NCBI RefSeq assembly: GCF_030684895.1
Contig: NZ_JAUXXP010000041.1
Coordinates: forward strand, 19,698-83,697
Reading direction: 5' to 3'
Length of the DNA: 64,000 nt
Origin: Pseudomonas sp.
Lineage (GTDB): Bacteria > Pseudomonadota > Gammaproteobacteria > Pseudomonadales > Pseudomonadaceae
Part shown: piece by piece, positions 41,097-49,789 of the stretch
How the letters are laid out: each line of letters opens with the position of its first letter
Numbering within the stretch: the stretch's first letter is position 1
Translations under genes and position numbers: made by a program
The notes under the pieces: generated by a model
Told to the model about the DNA's origin: nothing
Database searches by the model: none
The model's input: only the letters and a program-made list of their open reading frames with translations

Positions 41097-41789
41097 TTAG
41101 ACGCAGGCGATTTCCGCTGTCGTCAGGGCGCGGTACTGGCCGGGGGCTAGCTGCGGGTCGAGTTGGATGGCGCCCATGCTTAGGCGGTGCAGGCCGATGA
41201 CCTTGTTCTGGAAGTGACCAAACATGCGCTTGACCTGGTGGTAGCGGCCTTCGTGCAGGGTCAGTAGGGCGCTGTGGCTATCGAGAATGACCAGCTCGGC
41301 GGGCAGGGTGGTGAGGTCTTCATAGGCGAAGTACAGGCCGCGGGCGAACACCTCGATGTACTCAGGGCTGATCGGTTGTTCGGTCTCAACGCGGTAAACC
41401 TTGCCCAGGCGGCTGCGCGGTTCGGTGAGGCGGCGTGACCATTGGCCGTCGTTGGTGATCAGCAGCAGGCCGCTGGTATTCAGGTCCAGGCGACCGGCCA
41501 GGTGCAGGTCGGTTTTGTCAGGCTCATCGAGTAAATCCAGCACGGTGCGGTGTTGTTCATGCTCGGTGGCACTGACCACGCCGATGGGTTTGTGCAGCAT
41601 AAAGTAGCGTGCGGCTTTGCCGGCCTGCAGCAGCTCGCTATCGACCTCGATACGGCTGAACTGGCTGACTTCGCACAAGCCATCGCAAACCACCGCGCCG
41701 TCCACTCGCACGCGGCCGCTGGCCAGCAGCTGGCGGGCGGCTTGGCGATTGAGTTGGGGCAGGTTGCTGAGAAAGCGGTCGAGGCGCAT
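41097..41789 (-). CDS. rsuA: 16S rRNA pseudouridine synthase (RsuA family)
   Basis: Predicted to isomerise U516 of 16S rRNA. The 230-residue protein has an N-terminal S4 RNA-binding domain (MRLDRFLSNLPQLNRQAARQ, LLASGRVRVDG) and a catalytic domain with HLAGRLDLNTSGLLLITNDG, which carries the catalytic Asp. KVYRVETEQPIS and EGRYHQVKRMFGHFQNKV are typical RsuA motifs. RluE/RluF-type paralogues are possible, but length and motif GRLDLNTSG favour RsuA. It is transcribed with the two upstream genes. Confidence 0.9.
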   Translation of the reverse strand: MRLDRFLSNLPQLNRQAARQLLASGRVRVDGAVVCDGLCEVSQFSRIEVDSELLQAGKAARYFMLHKPIGVVSATEHEQHRTVLDLLDEPDKTDLHLAGRLDLNTSGLLLITNDGQWSRRLTEPRSRLGKVYRVETEQPISPEYIEVFARGLYFAYEDLTTLPAELVILDSHSALLTLHEGRYHQVKRMFGHFQNKVIGLHRLSMGAIQLDPQLAPGQYRALTTAEIACV

Positions 41790-41791
41790 GG

Positions 41792-42001
41792 CTAATTGGT
41801 TGAGGGCTCAGGCGGCAAGCCCTGAGCGCAGCGTGGGCACAGGCAGCTGCGGTTGCGCTGCTCGGGCGCCAGTTTGGCCAACTGCGCGGCATCGACCGGC
41901 ACGCGAAAACACCAGCATTCTGTCACCGGTGCGTCGGCGCCAGCCTGGGCGCACTGGTTGAGCTGTCCGCAGCAGGGGCAGCGGCGGGTGTCATCACTCA
42001 C
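41792..42001 (-). CDS. Small cysteine-rich CWC-type protein
   Basis: A 69-residue protein starting MSDDTRRCPCCGQLNQCAQ and containing TECWCFRV and SCLCPRCAQGL, the cysteine-rich CWC family pattern. Eight or more cysteines in CxxC/CxC pairs suggest zinc binding. The start codon overlaps the stop of the diguanylate cyclase gene upstream (ATGA) and the stop is three bases before rsuA, implying a three-gene operon. Function unknown. Confidence 0.85.
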   Translation of the reverse strand: MSDDTRRCPCCGQLNQCAQAGADAPVTECWCFRVPVDAAQLAKLAPEQRNRSCLCPRCAQGLPPEPSTN

Positions 42002-43470
42002 GCGATTTCTTCACACAGGCGGTTGCGGCCGCCCTGTTTGGCCCGGTACAGGGCGCGGTCGGCGCGGGTGATCAGCTGATCCAGCGACTCATCGGCATGC
42101 AATTGCGCCAGGCCGATGCTGGTGGTGATGCGCAGCTGCGCGCCGTTGAAGCTGATGCTGCTTTGCTCGGTTTGCTGGCGGATTTTTTCGCCCAGCTCGC
42201 GGGCCTGCTCGGGCGAGGTGTCCTTGAGCAGCAGAATAAATTCTTCGCCACCCCAGCGGCAGATGATGTCGGATTGGCGCACGGTGCTGCGCAGGTTGCT
42301 GGCAAAGCGGCGCAGCACTTCATCACCGGCCATATGGCCGTGGCTGTCGTTGAGCTGCTTGAAGTTGTCCAGATCGAGCATCAGGGCGCACAGCGCGCTT
42401 GGGCTGCGCCGCACTTCCTGCACGGCCTGGTTGGCCAGCAGGTCGAAGCCACGACGGTTGGGCAGCTCGGTCAGCAGGTCGGTGGTGGCCAGGGCGCTGA
42501 TGCGTCGCTGATAGCGGCGCAGCACCAGGCTGACCAGGCTGATGACGATAACGGTGACCACCAGGCAGATCAGCAGATTGAGGTATAGCGACTTGCGGAT
42601 GCCGGCGACCGCGCCGTCTTCATGCTTGTCGACAAACAGGTACCAGTTCAGCTCGGGGATAAAACGCACATTGAGGAAGTGATCGCGGCCGTGTTCCTGA
42701 TACTCGAAGTCGCCGCTTTGCGGATGCGGCAGCTTGGCCTGCAGTTCTTCCAGGCCGGGGATTTCACTGAGCGACTGGCCAACCCGCGCGCCCATCGGCC
42801 CGCCGCTGGCGCCGGTGAGTACCAGCAGGCCATTGGTGTCGACGAAGAACACGCTGCGCTCATAGCGCTGCTGGTAGGTGTCGATCAGCTTGACCACCGC
42901 ATCCACGGTCAGGCCCACACCGGTCGCGCCGATAAAGCGCTGCTGGTAGTCGAACACCTTGTAGTTGATAAACACGGTCATGCGGTCGTCGTTGGCCATG
43001 TCGACGTCGACATTGATCTCGTACGGGGTTTGCATGTCGCGCACGCGGAAATACCAGTCATCGCGCGGCTCGTCTTCCTGCACCTGCTTGAGCACGCCCT
43101 TGGCCTGGTAGTAGGTGTGGGTCTTTTCCGAGACGAAGAAACTGGTGACCGTGGCGTAATGCTCCTGCACCTCGCGCAGGTAGCGGGTGATCTGCTCGGG
43201 GTCCTTCTCGCCGCCCAGCACCCAATCACGCACGTAGGTGTCGCGGGACATCATCGAGGAAATCAGGATGGGCCGAACCAGGTCCTTCTGGATTTCCGAG
43301 TAGACGTTGTCTGAGGTTAGCGGCAGCTCGGTGTTGATGATCCCGGCGCGGATTGAGTCGAGCGCGGTGTAATAACTGGCCAAAGAGGTGGCGAGGAAGC
43401 CACAACCGAGCAGAACCAGCAGCAACACAATCAAAGACCATTGGCGGGGCAGTGGGGATGGATGGGGCAT
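41998..43470 (-). CDS. Membrane diguanylate cyclase with periplasmic Cache-type sensor
   Basis: A 490-residue c-di-GMP synthase. Membrane segments lie near residues 10-32 and about 305-325 (LLICLVVTVIVISLVSLVL), and the loop between them is a periplasmic dCache-type sensor of about 270 residues. The GGDEF domain starts near 325 (TDLLTELPNRRGFD). The active-site loop is intact GGEEF at 407-411, preceded by the allosteric I-site RQSD (Arg398, Asp401) at the correct five-residue spacing. So it is a true, product-inhibited cyclase. The sensed ligand is unknown. It is first in an operon with the CWC protein and rsuA. Confidence 0.93.
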   Translation of the reverse strand: MPHPSPLPRQWSLIVLLLVLLGCGFLATSLASYYTALDSIRAGIINTELPLTSDNVYSEIQKDLVRPILISSMMSRDTYVRDWVLGGEKDPEQITRYLREVQEHYATVTSFFVSEKTHTYYQAKGVLKQVQEDEPRDDWYFRVRDMQTPYEINVDVDMANDDRMTVFINYKVFDYQQRFIGATGVGLTVDAVVKLIDTYQQRYERSVFFVDTNGLLVLTGASGGPMGARVGQSLSEIPGLEELQAKLPHPQSGDFEYQEHGRDHFLNVRFIPELNWYLFVDKHEDGAVAGIRKSLYLNLLICLVVTVIVISLVSLVLRRYQRRISALATTDLLTELPNRRGFDLLANQAVQEVRRSPSALCALMLDLDNFKQLNDSHGHMAGDEVLRRFASNLRSTVRQSDIICRWGGEEFILLLKDTSPEQARELGEKIRQQTEQSSISFNGAQLRITTSIGLAQLHADESLDQLITRADRALYRAKQGGRNRLCEEIA

Positions 43471-43608
43471 GCAAGGCTCTGTTGGTTAAATAATCGCCGC
43501 ATTGTAGCGCCCGGCACCGGCCGGCGCTGCTGAAACATGGGGCCTTGGCCGATTTACGGGCGCGCATGGCGCTTGCTGCGCCAGGCCTTGAGGACTATGG
43601 TGCGGCGA

Positions 43609-43747
43609 CCAGAACGTTGAAAAACGTTGGCGAGGCAGCCAGCGCAATGCAAAAACAGGCGAGAAGCGGAGTTTACGAGCTGTAAATGAGCATTTGAGCC
43701 TGTTTTTAACGCCGCGATGGCAACGTAGGTAGTTTTTCAACATCTGG
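43609..43747. repeat. About 140-bp element with terminal inverted repeats (copy 2)
   Basis: The ends are CCAGAACGTTGAAAAACG and GTTTTTCAACATCTGG, an inverted pair. The middle contains CGGAGTTTACGAGCTGTAAA, the reverse complement of the core of 6565-6700, plus CAGGCGAGAAG and GAGCCTGTTTTTAAC. It lies in the 368-bp gap between divergent genes. No coding ORF is seen. Confidence 0.7.
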
Positions 43748-43838
43748 TACACGAAGAGTCTCCTTGGTGACCCGTACGCTGCTCGTACGCCTTGCTGATC
43801 TGCCCCTGACCGCAGTCCTTTCAGCACACCGAGCCCCC

Positions 43839-44501
43839 ATGCCCAGCGCGCCTGCCAGCTATCGCATCAAATATTCCACCCTGAGCATCGGGCTGGAGGA
43901 CTTTCACCTGTGTTCCTTGCGCGACAAACAGCAGTTCGCTGACCTCGACGGCCTGGCGGCAAAAGCCGGAATCTCCTCGGCCACCTGGCCGTTGTTCGGC
44001 CAACTGTGGCCGGCCGGTGAGGTGCTGGCGCAAACCCTGAGCGGTATGGCGGTTGAAGGGCTGCGTATTCTTGAACTGGGCTGCGGCCTGGGGCTGACCA
44101 GCCTGGTGTTGCAGCGCCTGGGCGCGGATATCACCGCCAGCGACTATCACCCGCTGGCGGGCGAGTTTCTGCTGCGCAATGCCGCGCTTAATCAACTGGA
44201 ACCGGTGCCCTACCAGAGTTGCGACTGGGCCGAGGAATATCTGCAGCTGGGCCTGTTTGATCTGGTGATTGGCAGCGATCTGCTCTACGAGCGCGACCAC
44301 CCCAGGCTGCTGGCCGGGTTTATCGCCCGTCATTGCAACCTCCAGGCGGCGGTGCTGATTGTCGACCCCGGTCGCGGCAACAGCGCGCGGTTTTCCCGGC
44401 ATATGCTGGAGCACGGCTACCTGCAGCTGGCCGATAGCCTGAATCTGCTGGATAACCCGGATGCGCCGTTTAAAGGGCGCATCCTTAGTTATCGGCGCTA
44501 G
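43839..44501 (+). CDS. SAM-dependent methyltransferase
   Basis: The ATG at 43839 gives 220 residues (MPSAPASYRIKYSTLSIGLE); longer upstream starts fall inside the repeat and are not favoured. Motif I of the Rossmann fold is ILELGCGLGLTSLVLQ, followed by DITASDYHPLAGE (motif II) and FDLVIGSDLLYERDHP (motif IV), which resembles the lysine/protein methyltransferase group with a DLLY-type motif. The substrate cannot be told from the sequence. It is convergent with the large carboxylase gene and only five bases separate their ends. Confidence 0.85.
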   Translation: MPSAPASYRIKYSTLSIGLEDFHLCSLRDKQQFADLDGLAAKAGISSATWPLFGQLWPAGEVLAQTLSGMAVEGLRILELGCGLGLTSLVLQRLGADITASDYHPLAGEFLLRNAALNQLEPVPYQSCDWAEEYLQLGLFDLVIGSDLLYERDHPRLLAGFIARHCNLQAAVLIVDPGRGNSARFSRHMLEHGYLQLADSLNLLDNPDAPFKGRILSYRR

Positions 44502-44506
44502 CCTCC

Positions 44507-47500
44507 TTACACTTCCTCTAGCACCACCACGCGTTGGCCCGCACGCACCGGCGAGCCGGGTTGCACGCGTACCTCGCGCACCACGCCATCGCGCGGGGCG
44601 AGCAGGGGGATTTCCATCTTCATCGACTCCAGAATCACCAGCACATCGCCGGCTTTAACCGTGCTGCCAGCCTCTACCTGCACCTGCCAGAGGTTGCCGG
44701 CGATATGGCTGTCGATGCTGTGCAGGCCGGCGCCGAGCGGGGCGTCTTCGCCGAGATCGGCGGCGACTTCCTCACTCTCGTAGTGCGCCTGGCCGGAAGC
44801 GATCCAGCGCTGGCGTTCGGCGTCGAAGGCCGCGCGCTGCTGGTTGCGGAAGGCGTCGATGCCCTCAGCTTCGCGGTCGAGAAAGGTCTGATAATCGGCC
44901 AGGGCCAATTCACTGTGCTCTATGCGCAAGTCATAGCGGCCCAGGGGGAAGTCACGACGGATACGCAGCAGCTCGTCCGCTGAGACCGGGTAGAAGCGGA
45001 TCTGGTCGAAGAAGCGCAGCAGCCAGGGCTTGCCGTCGAACGCGGCCACTTCGCGGTAGCGGTTCCACATCTGCAGGGTGCGGCCGACGAACTGATAACC
45101 GCCGGGGCCTTCCATGCCGTACACGCACATATAGGCGCCGCCGATGCCCACCGAGTTCTCGGCGGTCCAGGTGCGCGCCGGGTTGTAGTTGGGGGTGACC
45201 AGACGGTGGCGTGGGTCGAGCGGGGTGGCCACCGGCGCACCGAGGTAGACGTCGCCCAGGCCCATCACCAGGTAGCTGGCTTCAAAGACGGTTCTGTACA
45301 CCTCATCCAGATTGGGCAGGTCGTTGATGCGGCGGATAAATTCCAGGTTGCTCGGGCACCAGGGCGCGTCTTTGCGCACCGTGGTCATATATTTCTCGAT
45401 GGCCAGCTGGCAGGCCGGGTCATCCCAGGACAGCGGCAGATGGACGATACGCGACGGCACGCGCAGGTCCTGCGCGGCGCACACCGCGTCCCATTCGCCG
45501 GCGACTATGCCGAGCAGATCGCTCAGGGCGAGGGTTTCCGGCTGGTAATGCACCTGTAGCGAGCGAATGCCGGGCGTTAGGTCGATCACCCCAACCAGCT
45601 GCTTGGCCTCCAACGCCTGCATCAGCGCATGGCCACGGAAGCGCAGCACCAGATCCAGCTCCGCCGCGCCGATTTCCAGCAGCAGATGGGTGTCGCCGGA
45701 CAGGCGCGCGACCAGGCGTTTATCGGCTTCGCCGATATCGAGGACGATGGGGGAGGTGAGGTCGGCCACGGACAGGCCCCCTCTCCCTTTGGGAGAGGGC
45801 TGGGGTGAGGGGCTGTTGGTGCCGATAGAAACAGCCCTCACCCCCGGCCCCTCTCCCGGAGGGAGAGGGGAGACAAGCGTGCATTCGAGGTTGTTGGCTT
45901 TTGCCAGCTCCCGCGCTGTTGCGATATCCACCGGCGCAAAGCGCACTTTATCGCCCGCCTTAAGCTGTCCCAGCTGCCACAGGTCCGCCTCGATAATCGT
46001 CACCGGGCAGACGAAGCCGCCCAGGCTCGGGCCGTCCGGGCCGAGGATTACCGGCATATCGCCGGTAAAGTCCACTGCGCCAATCGCATACGGGTTGTCG
46101 TGGATGTTCGAGGGGTGCAAGCCCGCTTCGCCACCGCTGTCGCGTACCCATTCCGGTTTCGGGCCAATCAGGCGTACGCCGGTGCGGCTGGAGTTGAAGT
46201 GCACCTCCCAGTCGGTGGCGAAGAAGGTTTCGATATAAGCCGGGGTGAAGTATTCCGGCGCGCCATGCGGGCCGTAGATCACGCGAATTTCGCGCACAGC
46301 CGGCAGGGCGCGGCACAATTCGGCGGGCAGTTGCGCACCGGCTTGAAGGTCGGTCAGCGCGGGGATATGCAGCACGTCACCGGCACGCAGAGCACGGCCG
46401 CCGTGGCCGCCGAACTGGCCGAGGGTAAAAGTGCTTTTGCTGCCGAGATAATCCGGCACCTGCACACCGCCGCGCAGACTTAGATAGCTACGTGCCCCCG
46501 CGCCGGCAATGGTGCCAAGGCTCAGGGTGCTGCCAACCTTGATCAGCAGCGCGGTATTCAGTGGCTGTTCAATGCCATCGACGCTCAGTGGGATTGGCGC
46601 ACCAGTCACCGCCACCACCGCATCGGCGTTAAAGCGCAGGGTCGGGCCGCTCATGGTGATTTCCAGGCCGGCGGCATCTGCCGCGTTACCCAGCAGACGG
46701 TTGCCCAGGCGCAGGGCGCGGCTGTCCATCGGCCCGGAAGGCGGTACGCCGACGGCCCAGTAGCCGAGGCGGCCGGGGAAGTCCTGCACGGTGGTCTGGG
46801 TGCCGGCGGAGAGCACCTCGAAGGTTTTTGCGGTGTAAGTCAGGCCTTCCAGGCAGCGGGTCCAGGGGTTACCGCTGGCAAACGGCGCGTCAGTGAGGAT
46901 CTGCCGCAGGTACTGGCTATTGGTCTCCACGCCATACAGCACTGTGTCGGCCAGGGCCTGGCCTAGGGCGGCGCTGGCGGCTTCGCGGCTATCGGCCCAG
47001 GTGATGACCTTGGCGATCATTGGGTCGAAGTAGGGTGGGATTTCGCAGCCGGCTTCGACCCAGGTGTCGATGCGCAGGTGCTTGCCATCGGCCTTGGGGA
47101 AGTTTACGGCGGTAAGCAGGCCGGGGCTGGGCTGGAAGTCGCGGCCCGGATCTTCGGCGTACAGGCGCGCTTGAATGGCATGGCCGCTGGGTTTCAGCGT
47201 TTTCGCCAGTTCGCTTAACGGCGCCAGATCACCCGCCGCCAGTTCGATCATCCAGCGCACCAGGTCGACGCCCCACACCTGTTCGGTAACGCCGTGCTCG
47301 ACCTGCAGACGGGTGTTCACTTCAAGGAAGTAGAAGCGCGCTGCCTCGCTGTCGTAGACAAACTCCACGGTGCCGGCGCTGCGGTAGCTGACTGCCTTGG
47401 CCAGCTTGATCGCCGCCGCGCAGAGTTCCTCGGCCATGCCGGCCGGCAGGTTCGGCGCCGGGGTCTCTTCCAGCACCTTCTGGTTGCGCCGCTGCACCGA

Positions 47501-48184
47501 GCAGTCGCGCACGCCGAGGGCCAGCACGTCGCCGCGACCATCGCCAAACACCTGCACTTCCAGATGGCGGGCGCGCTGGATGTATTTTTCGATAAACACG
47601 CCGCTGTCGCTGAAGTTGTTTTGCCCCAGGCGTTTGACTGCCTCAAAGGCATCGCTCAGCTCGGCGGCGCTATTGCATACGCGCATACCGATGCCGCCAC
47701 CGCCGGCAGTGCTTTTCAGCATCACCGGGTAGCCCACCTGCTCGCCCGCGACCAGCGCGGCGTCGAGGTTTTCCAACAGCTCGGTGCCTTCGAGCATCGG
47801 CACGCCATATTGCTTAGCCAGGGCGCGGGCGGTGTGTTTCAGGCCGAATACGCGCAGCTGTTCTGGCGTTGGGCCAACAAAGGCGATACCGGCGGCCTCG
47901 CAGGCTTCGGCAAAGGCGGCGTTTTCCGAGAGAAAACCGTAACCGGGGTGGATGGCCGTGGCGCCGCTCTGTTTGGCCACGGCGAGAATCTTCTCGACCA
48001 CCAGGTAGGTGCCCGCAGCCGGGCCTTCGCCCAGGCTGTGCGCCTCGTCCGCCTGCTGGATATGCAGGCTGGCGGCGTCGGCCTCGGAGTAGATGGCTAC
48101 GCCCTGTACATCAAGGGCGCGTAGCGTGCGCAGGATGCGGCAGGCGATGGCGCCACGGTTGGCGATCAGCAGTTTGTTGAACAT
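44507..48184 (-). CDS. Biotin-dependent guanidine/urea carboxylase with in-frame repeat insertion
   Basis: A 1225-residue multidomain carboxylase. Domain order: biotin carboxylase (residues 1-450; MFNKLLIANRGAIACRILR, ATP-grasp STAGGGGIGMRVC, EVNTRLQVEHGVTE), AHS2/AHS1 carboxyltransferase from about 460 (RLGYWAVGVPPSGPMDSRAL), and a biotinyl domain with ESMKME at Lys1189. Usual annotation is urea carboxylase, but neighbours are the two associated deiminase subunits and guanidine-I riboswitches, so guanidine is the likelier substrate. Residues about 771-803 are translated from a BIME (SPLPPGEGPGVRA...) and are absent from typical family members. The frame is kept. No allophanate hydrolase is adjacent. 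Confidence 0.9.
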   Translation of the reverse strand: MFNKLLIANRGAIACRILRTLRALDVQGVAIYSEADAASLHIQQADEAHSLGEGPAAGTYLVVEKILAVAKQSGATAIHPGYGFLSENAAFAEACEAAGIAFVGPTPEQLRVFGLKHTARALAKQYGVPMLEGTELLENLDAALVAGEQVGYPVMLKSTAGGGGIGMRVCNSAAELSDAFEAVKRLGQNNFSDSGVFIEKYIQRARHLEVQVFGDGRGDVLALGVRDCSVQRRNQKVLEETPAPNLPAGMAEELCAAAIKLAKAVSYRSAGTVEFVYDSEAARFYFLEVNTRLQVEHGVTEQVWGVDLVRWMIELAAGDLAPLSELAKTLKPSGHAIQARLYAEDPGRDFQPSPGLLTAVNFPKADGKHLRIDTWVEAGCEIPPYFDPMIAKVITWADSREAASAALGQALADTVLYGVETNSQYLRQILTDAPFASGNPWTRCLEGLTYTAKTFEVLSAGTQTTVQDFPGRLGYWAVGVPPSGPMDSRALRLGNRLLGNAADAAGLEITMSGPTLRFNADAVVAVTGAPIPLSVDGIEQPLNTALLIKVGSTLSLGTIAGAGARSYLSLRGGVQVPDYLGSKSTFTLGQFGGHGGRALRAGDVLHIPALTDLQAGAQLPAELCRALPAVREIRVIYGPHGAPEYFTPAYIETFFATDWEVHFNSSRTGVRLIGPKPEWVRDSGGEAGLHPSNIHDNPYAIGAVDFTGDMPVILGPDGPSLGGFVCPVTIIEADLWQLGQLKAGDKVRFAPVDIATARELAKANNLECTLVSPLPPGEGPGVRAVSIGTNSPSPQPSPKGRGGLSVADLTSPIVLDIGEADKRLVARLSGDTHLLLEIGAAELDLVLRFRGHALMQALEAKQLVGVIDLTPGIRSLQVHYQPETLALSDLLGIVAGEWDAVCAAQDLRVPSRIVHLPLSWDDPACQLAIEKYMTTVRKDAPWCPSNLEFIRRINDLPNLDEVYRTVFEASYLVMGLGDVYLGAPVATPLDPRHRLVTPNYNPARTWTAENSVGIGGAYMCVYGMEGPGGYQFVGRTLQMWNRYREVAAFDGKPWLLRFFDQIRFYPVSADELLRIRRDFPLGRYDLRIEHSELALADYQTFLDREAEGIDAFRNQQRAAFDAERQRWIASGQAHYESEEVAADLGEDAPLGAGLHSIDSHIAGNLWQVQVEAGSTVKAGDVLVILESMKMEIPLLAPRDGVVREVRVQPGSPVRAGQRVVVLEEV
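45776..45874. repeat. CCCTCTCCC-type BIME embedded in the carboxylase gene
   Basis: GGCCCCCTCTCCCTTTGGGA with a GAGGG arm, then about 40 bases, then CCCCCGGCCCCTCTCCCGGA with GGGAGAGGGG. It is a 99-bp inverted pair in frame within the carboxylase reading frame, adding 33 codons without a stop. Confidence 0.85.
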
Positions 48185-48261
48185 GGCGATGCCCTCGAAA
48201 GGGTGGGCGGGCCGTCCCGCGGTATTCGGTCTGCACCACGGTCGTCCGAGGTGGAAAATTC

Positions 48262-48320
48262 GTAGCCCGGATGCAATCCGGGGTGATGCTGTGGTTTTCC
48301 CCGGATTGCATCCGGGCTAC
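48262..48320. repeat. GTAGCCCGGATG REP-like palindrome
   Basis: GTAGCCCGGATGCAATCCGG mirrored by CCCCGGATTGCATCCGGG then CTAC; near-perfect copy of the repeats at 7752 and 31210, in the gap between the deiminase subunit and the carboxylase. Confidence 0.82.
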
Positions 48321-48329
48321 GTTCACTAC

Positions 48330-48389
48330 TGTAGGAGGGGCTTTAGCCGCGAGCTTTTAAGGTCAATTGCTCGCGGCTAAAGCCCCTCC
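48330..48389. repeat. TGTAGGAGGGGCTTTAGCCGCGAGC palindrome
   Basis: The left arm GGAGGGGCTTTAGCCGCGAG and right arm CTCGCGGCTAAAGCCCCTCC are exact complements around a 12-base centre, giving a very stable hairpin 15 bases after the 48405 stop on the minus strand. It may attenuate expression of the carboxylase. Confidence 0.85.
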
Positions 48390-48404
48390 CACATCCGTCT
48401 TTGT

Positions 48405-49040
48405 TCAGTCCCACACCAACACTTCAGCCGGAGTCGGGTTGTAGCCGTTGCATGGGTTGTTCAGTTGCGGGCAGTTGGAGATCAGCACGATCACGTCCAT
48501 GTGCGCCTTGAGCTCGACGTATTTGCCGGCGGCGGAGATGCCGTCTTCAAAGGTCAGACCGCCTTCGGGGGTGACCGGCACGTTCATAAAGAAGTTGATA
48601 TTGGCGCTGATGTCGGCCTTGTTCAGGCGGCCGTCGTGCAGGCTCGCGCGCAGGAAATTATCGCGGCAGCTGTGCATATAGCGCTTGTCCAGGGCGTAGC
48701 GCACGGTGTTGCTTTCCTGGGCGCAGGCGCCGCCGAGGGTGTCGTGGCGCCCGCAGGTGTCGGCGCTGATGGTCAGCATCGGCTGGCCCAGGTTGGAATA
48801 CAGCACGCTGCCGGTGGTCAGGTACACGCGGTTCTGTTTGCGCAGGGTGCGTTGCACGTCATAGCGCTCGCGCGGGTTGCGCGCCGAATAGAACAGCGTA
48901 TCGACCGCCTGGTTACCTTCCAGGTCGAGCAGGCGCAGGGTCTGGCCGGCTTTTACTTCGCAGAGAAAGGGTTCGCCAGCGCCGATGGTGGCGCGGTACA
49001 CCGCAGCTTCCGGGTGCTTGTCGCTTGAGATAAGAGTCAT
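48405..49040 (-). CDS. cgdB: Carboxyguanidine deiminase subunit (urea carboxylase-associated protein 2, DUF1989)
   Basis: A 211-residue DUF1989 protein, one of the two proteins annotated as urea carboxylase/amidolyase-associated. Recent work showed that the pair (CgdAB) deiminates carboxyguanidine to allophanate. It begins [20 protein letters not shown] and contains [40 protein letters not shown] and a C-terminal [16 protein letters not shown]. Cys-rich CGRHDT probably contributes the metal/catalytic site. It follows the larger subunit at 11 bp. The A/B lettering is my assignment from size. Confidence 0.85.
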   Translation of the reverse strand: MTLISSDKHPEAAVYRATIGAGEPFLCEVKAGQTLRLLDLEGNQAVDTLFYSARNPRERYDVQRTLRKQNRVYLTTGSVLYSNLGQPMLTISADTCGRHDTLGGACAQESNTVRYALDKRYMHSCRDNFLRASLHDGRLNKADISANINFFMNVPVTPEGGLTFEDGISAAGKYVELKAHMDVIVLISNCPQLNNPCNGYNPTPAEVLVWD

Positions 49041-49051
49041 GCTGGCCGGCC

Positions 49052-49780
49052 TCAGATATACAGACGTTCGGTGTTATGGAAGCCGCGGGCGTTTTCCGGG
49101 CGCGAGGTGCGGCACAGCACGCTGATGCCGTCGCTTTCAACCTTGTGCCAGCTCAGTTGCAGCGGCTTGGGCGCGTATGCGGGGTTGGGGTCCATGGGGT
49201 GCTGCAGGGCGGTCAGCACCACCAGCGTGTCCATCGGCGCGTACAGCTCGATGTAGTCGCCGGCCTTGGAGTTGCCCGGCTGGAAGTGGAAGCAGCCGTC
49301 GCTGTCGACCGTGACCTTGCTGAACAGGTTGAGGCACATCAGCAGGTCTTGCAGATTGAGGTTCCACTTGCCCATTTCCACCAGCAGGTTGTCCACGCCG
49401 TTGCGGAAAAAGCCGTTGCGCAGTTGCTGATAGTTGCCGTTGCCGTACTTCTCCTGCACCTCGGTGGCGTTCAGCACGCCGCCGAAGCTGTCATGCCAGC
49501 CGCAGGTATCGGCGGTAATGGCGGCGAGCACGCGGCCCATGTCTGAATACAGGCAGTGGCCGGCGGTGAGCTTGGCGGTGTGCTGGCATTTGAGGCTATC
49601 GGGCAGGTTCAGCCGTTCGCTTTTCTCGGCAGCGTTGAGCAGCAGCAGGCTGGCGTTGGCGCCGCCTTGCAGGTCGGTAATGCGCAGCAACTGACCGCGC
49701 TTGAGGACAAAGGATGTATGGCCGCCGCCGGGAACGAGTTCCTCGTAGAGCGTGGGGCGCAGGTTTAATGAGGCAGTCAT
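49052..49780 (-). CDS. cgdA: Carboxyguanidine deiminase subunit (urea carboxylase-associated protein 1, DUF1989)
   Basis: A 242-residue DUF1989 protein starting [20 protein letters not shown]. It shares with its partner the [20 protein letters not shown] and [20 protein letters not shown] motifs and an [18 protein letters not shown]-terminal motif. Together they would convert carboxyguanidine, the product of the carboxylase, to allophanate and ammonia. It lies between the ABC transporter ATPase and its partner in one transcriptional direction, which supports a common operon. The letter assignment is inferred. Confidence 0.85.
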   Translation of the reverse strand: MTASLNLRPTLYEELVPGGGHTSFVLKRGQLLRITDLQGGANASLLLLNAAEKSERLNLPDSLKCQHTAKLTAGHCLYSDMGRVLAAITADTCGWHDSFGGVLNATEVQEKYGNGNYQQLRNGFFRNGVDNLLVEMGKWNLNLQDLLMCLNLFSKVTVDSDGCFHFQPGNSKAGDYIELYAPMDTLVVLTALQHPMDPNPAYAPKPLQLSWHKVESDGISVLCRTSRPENARGFHNTERLYI

Positions 49781-49789
49781 CGGGTGCTC

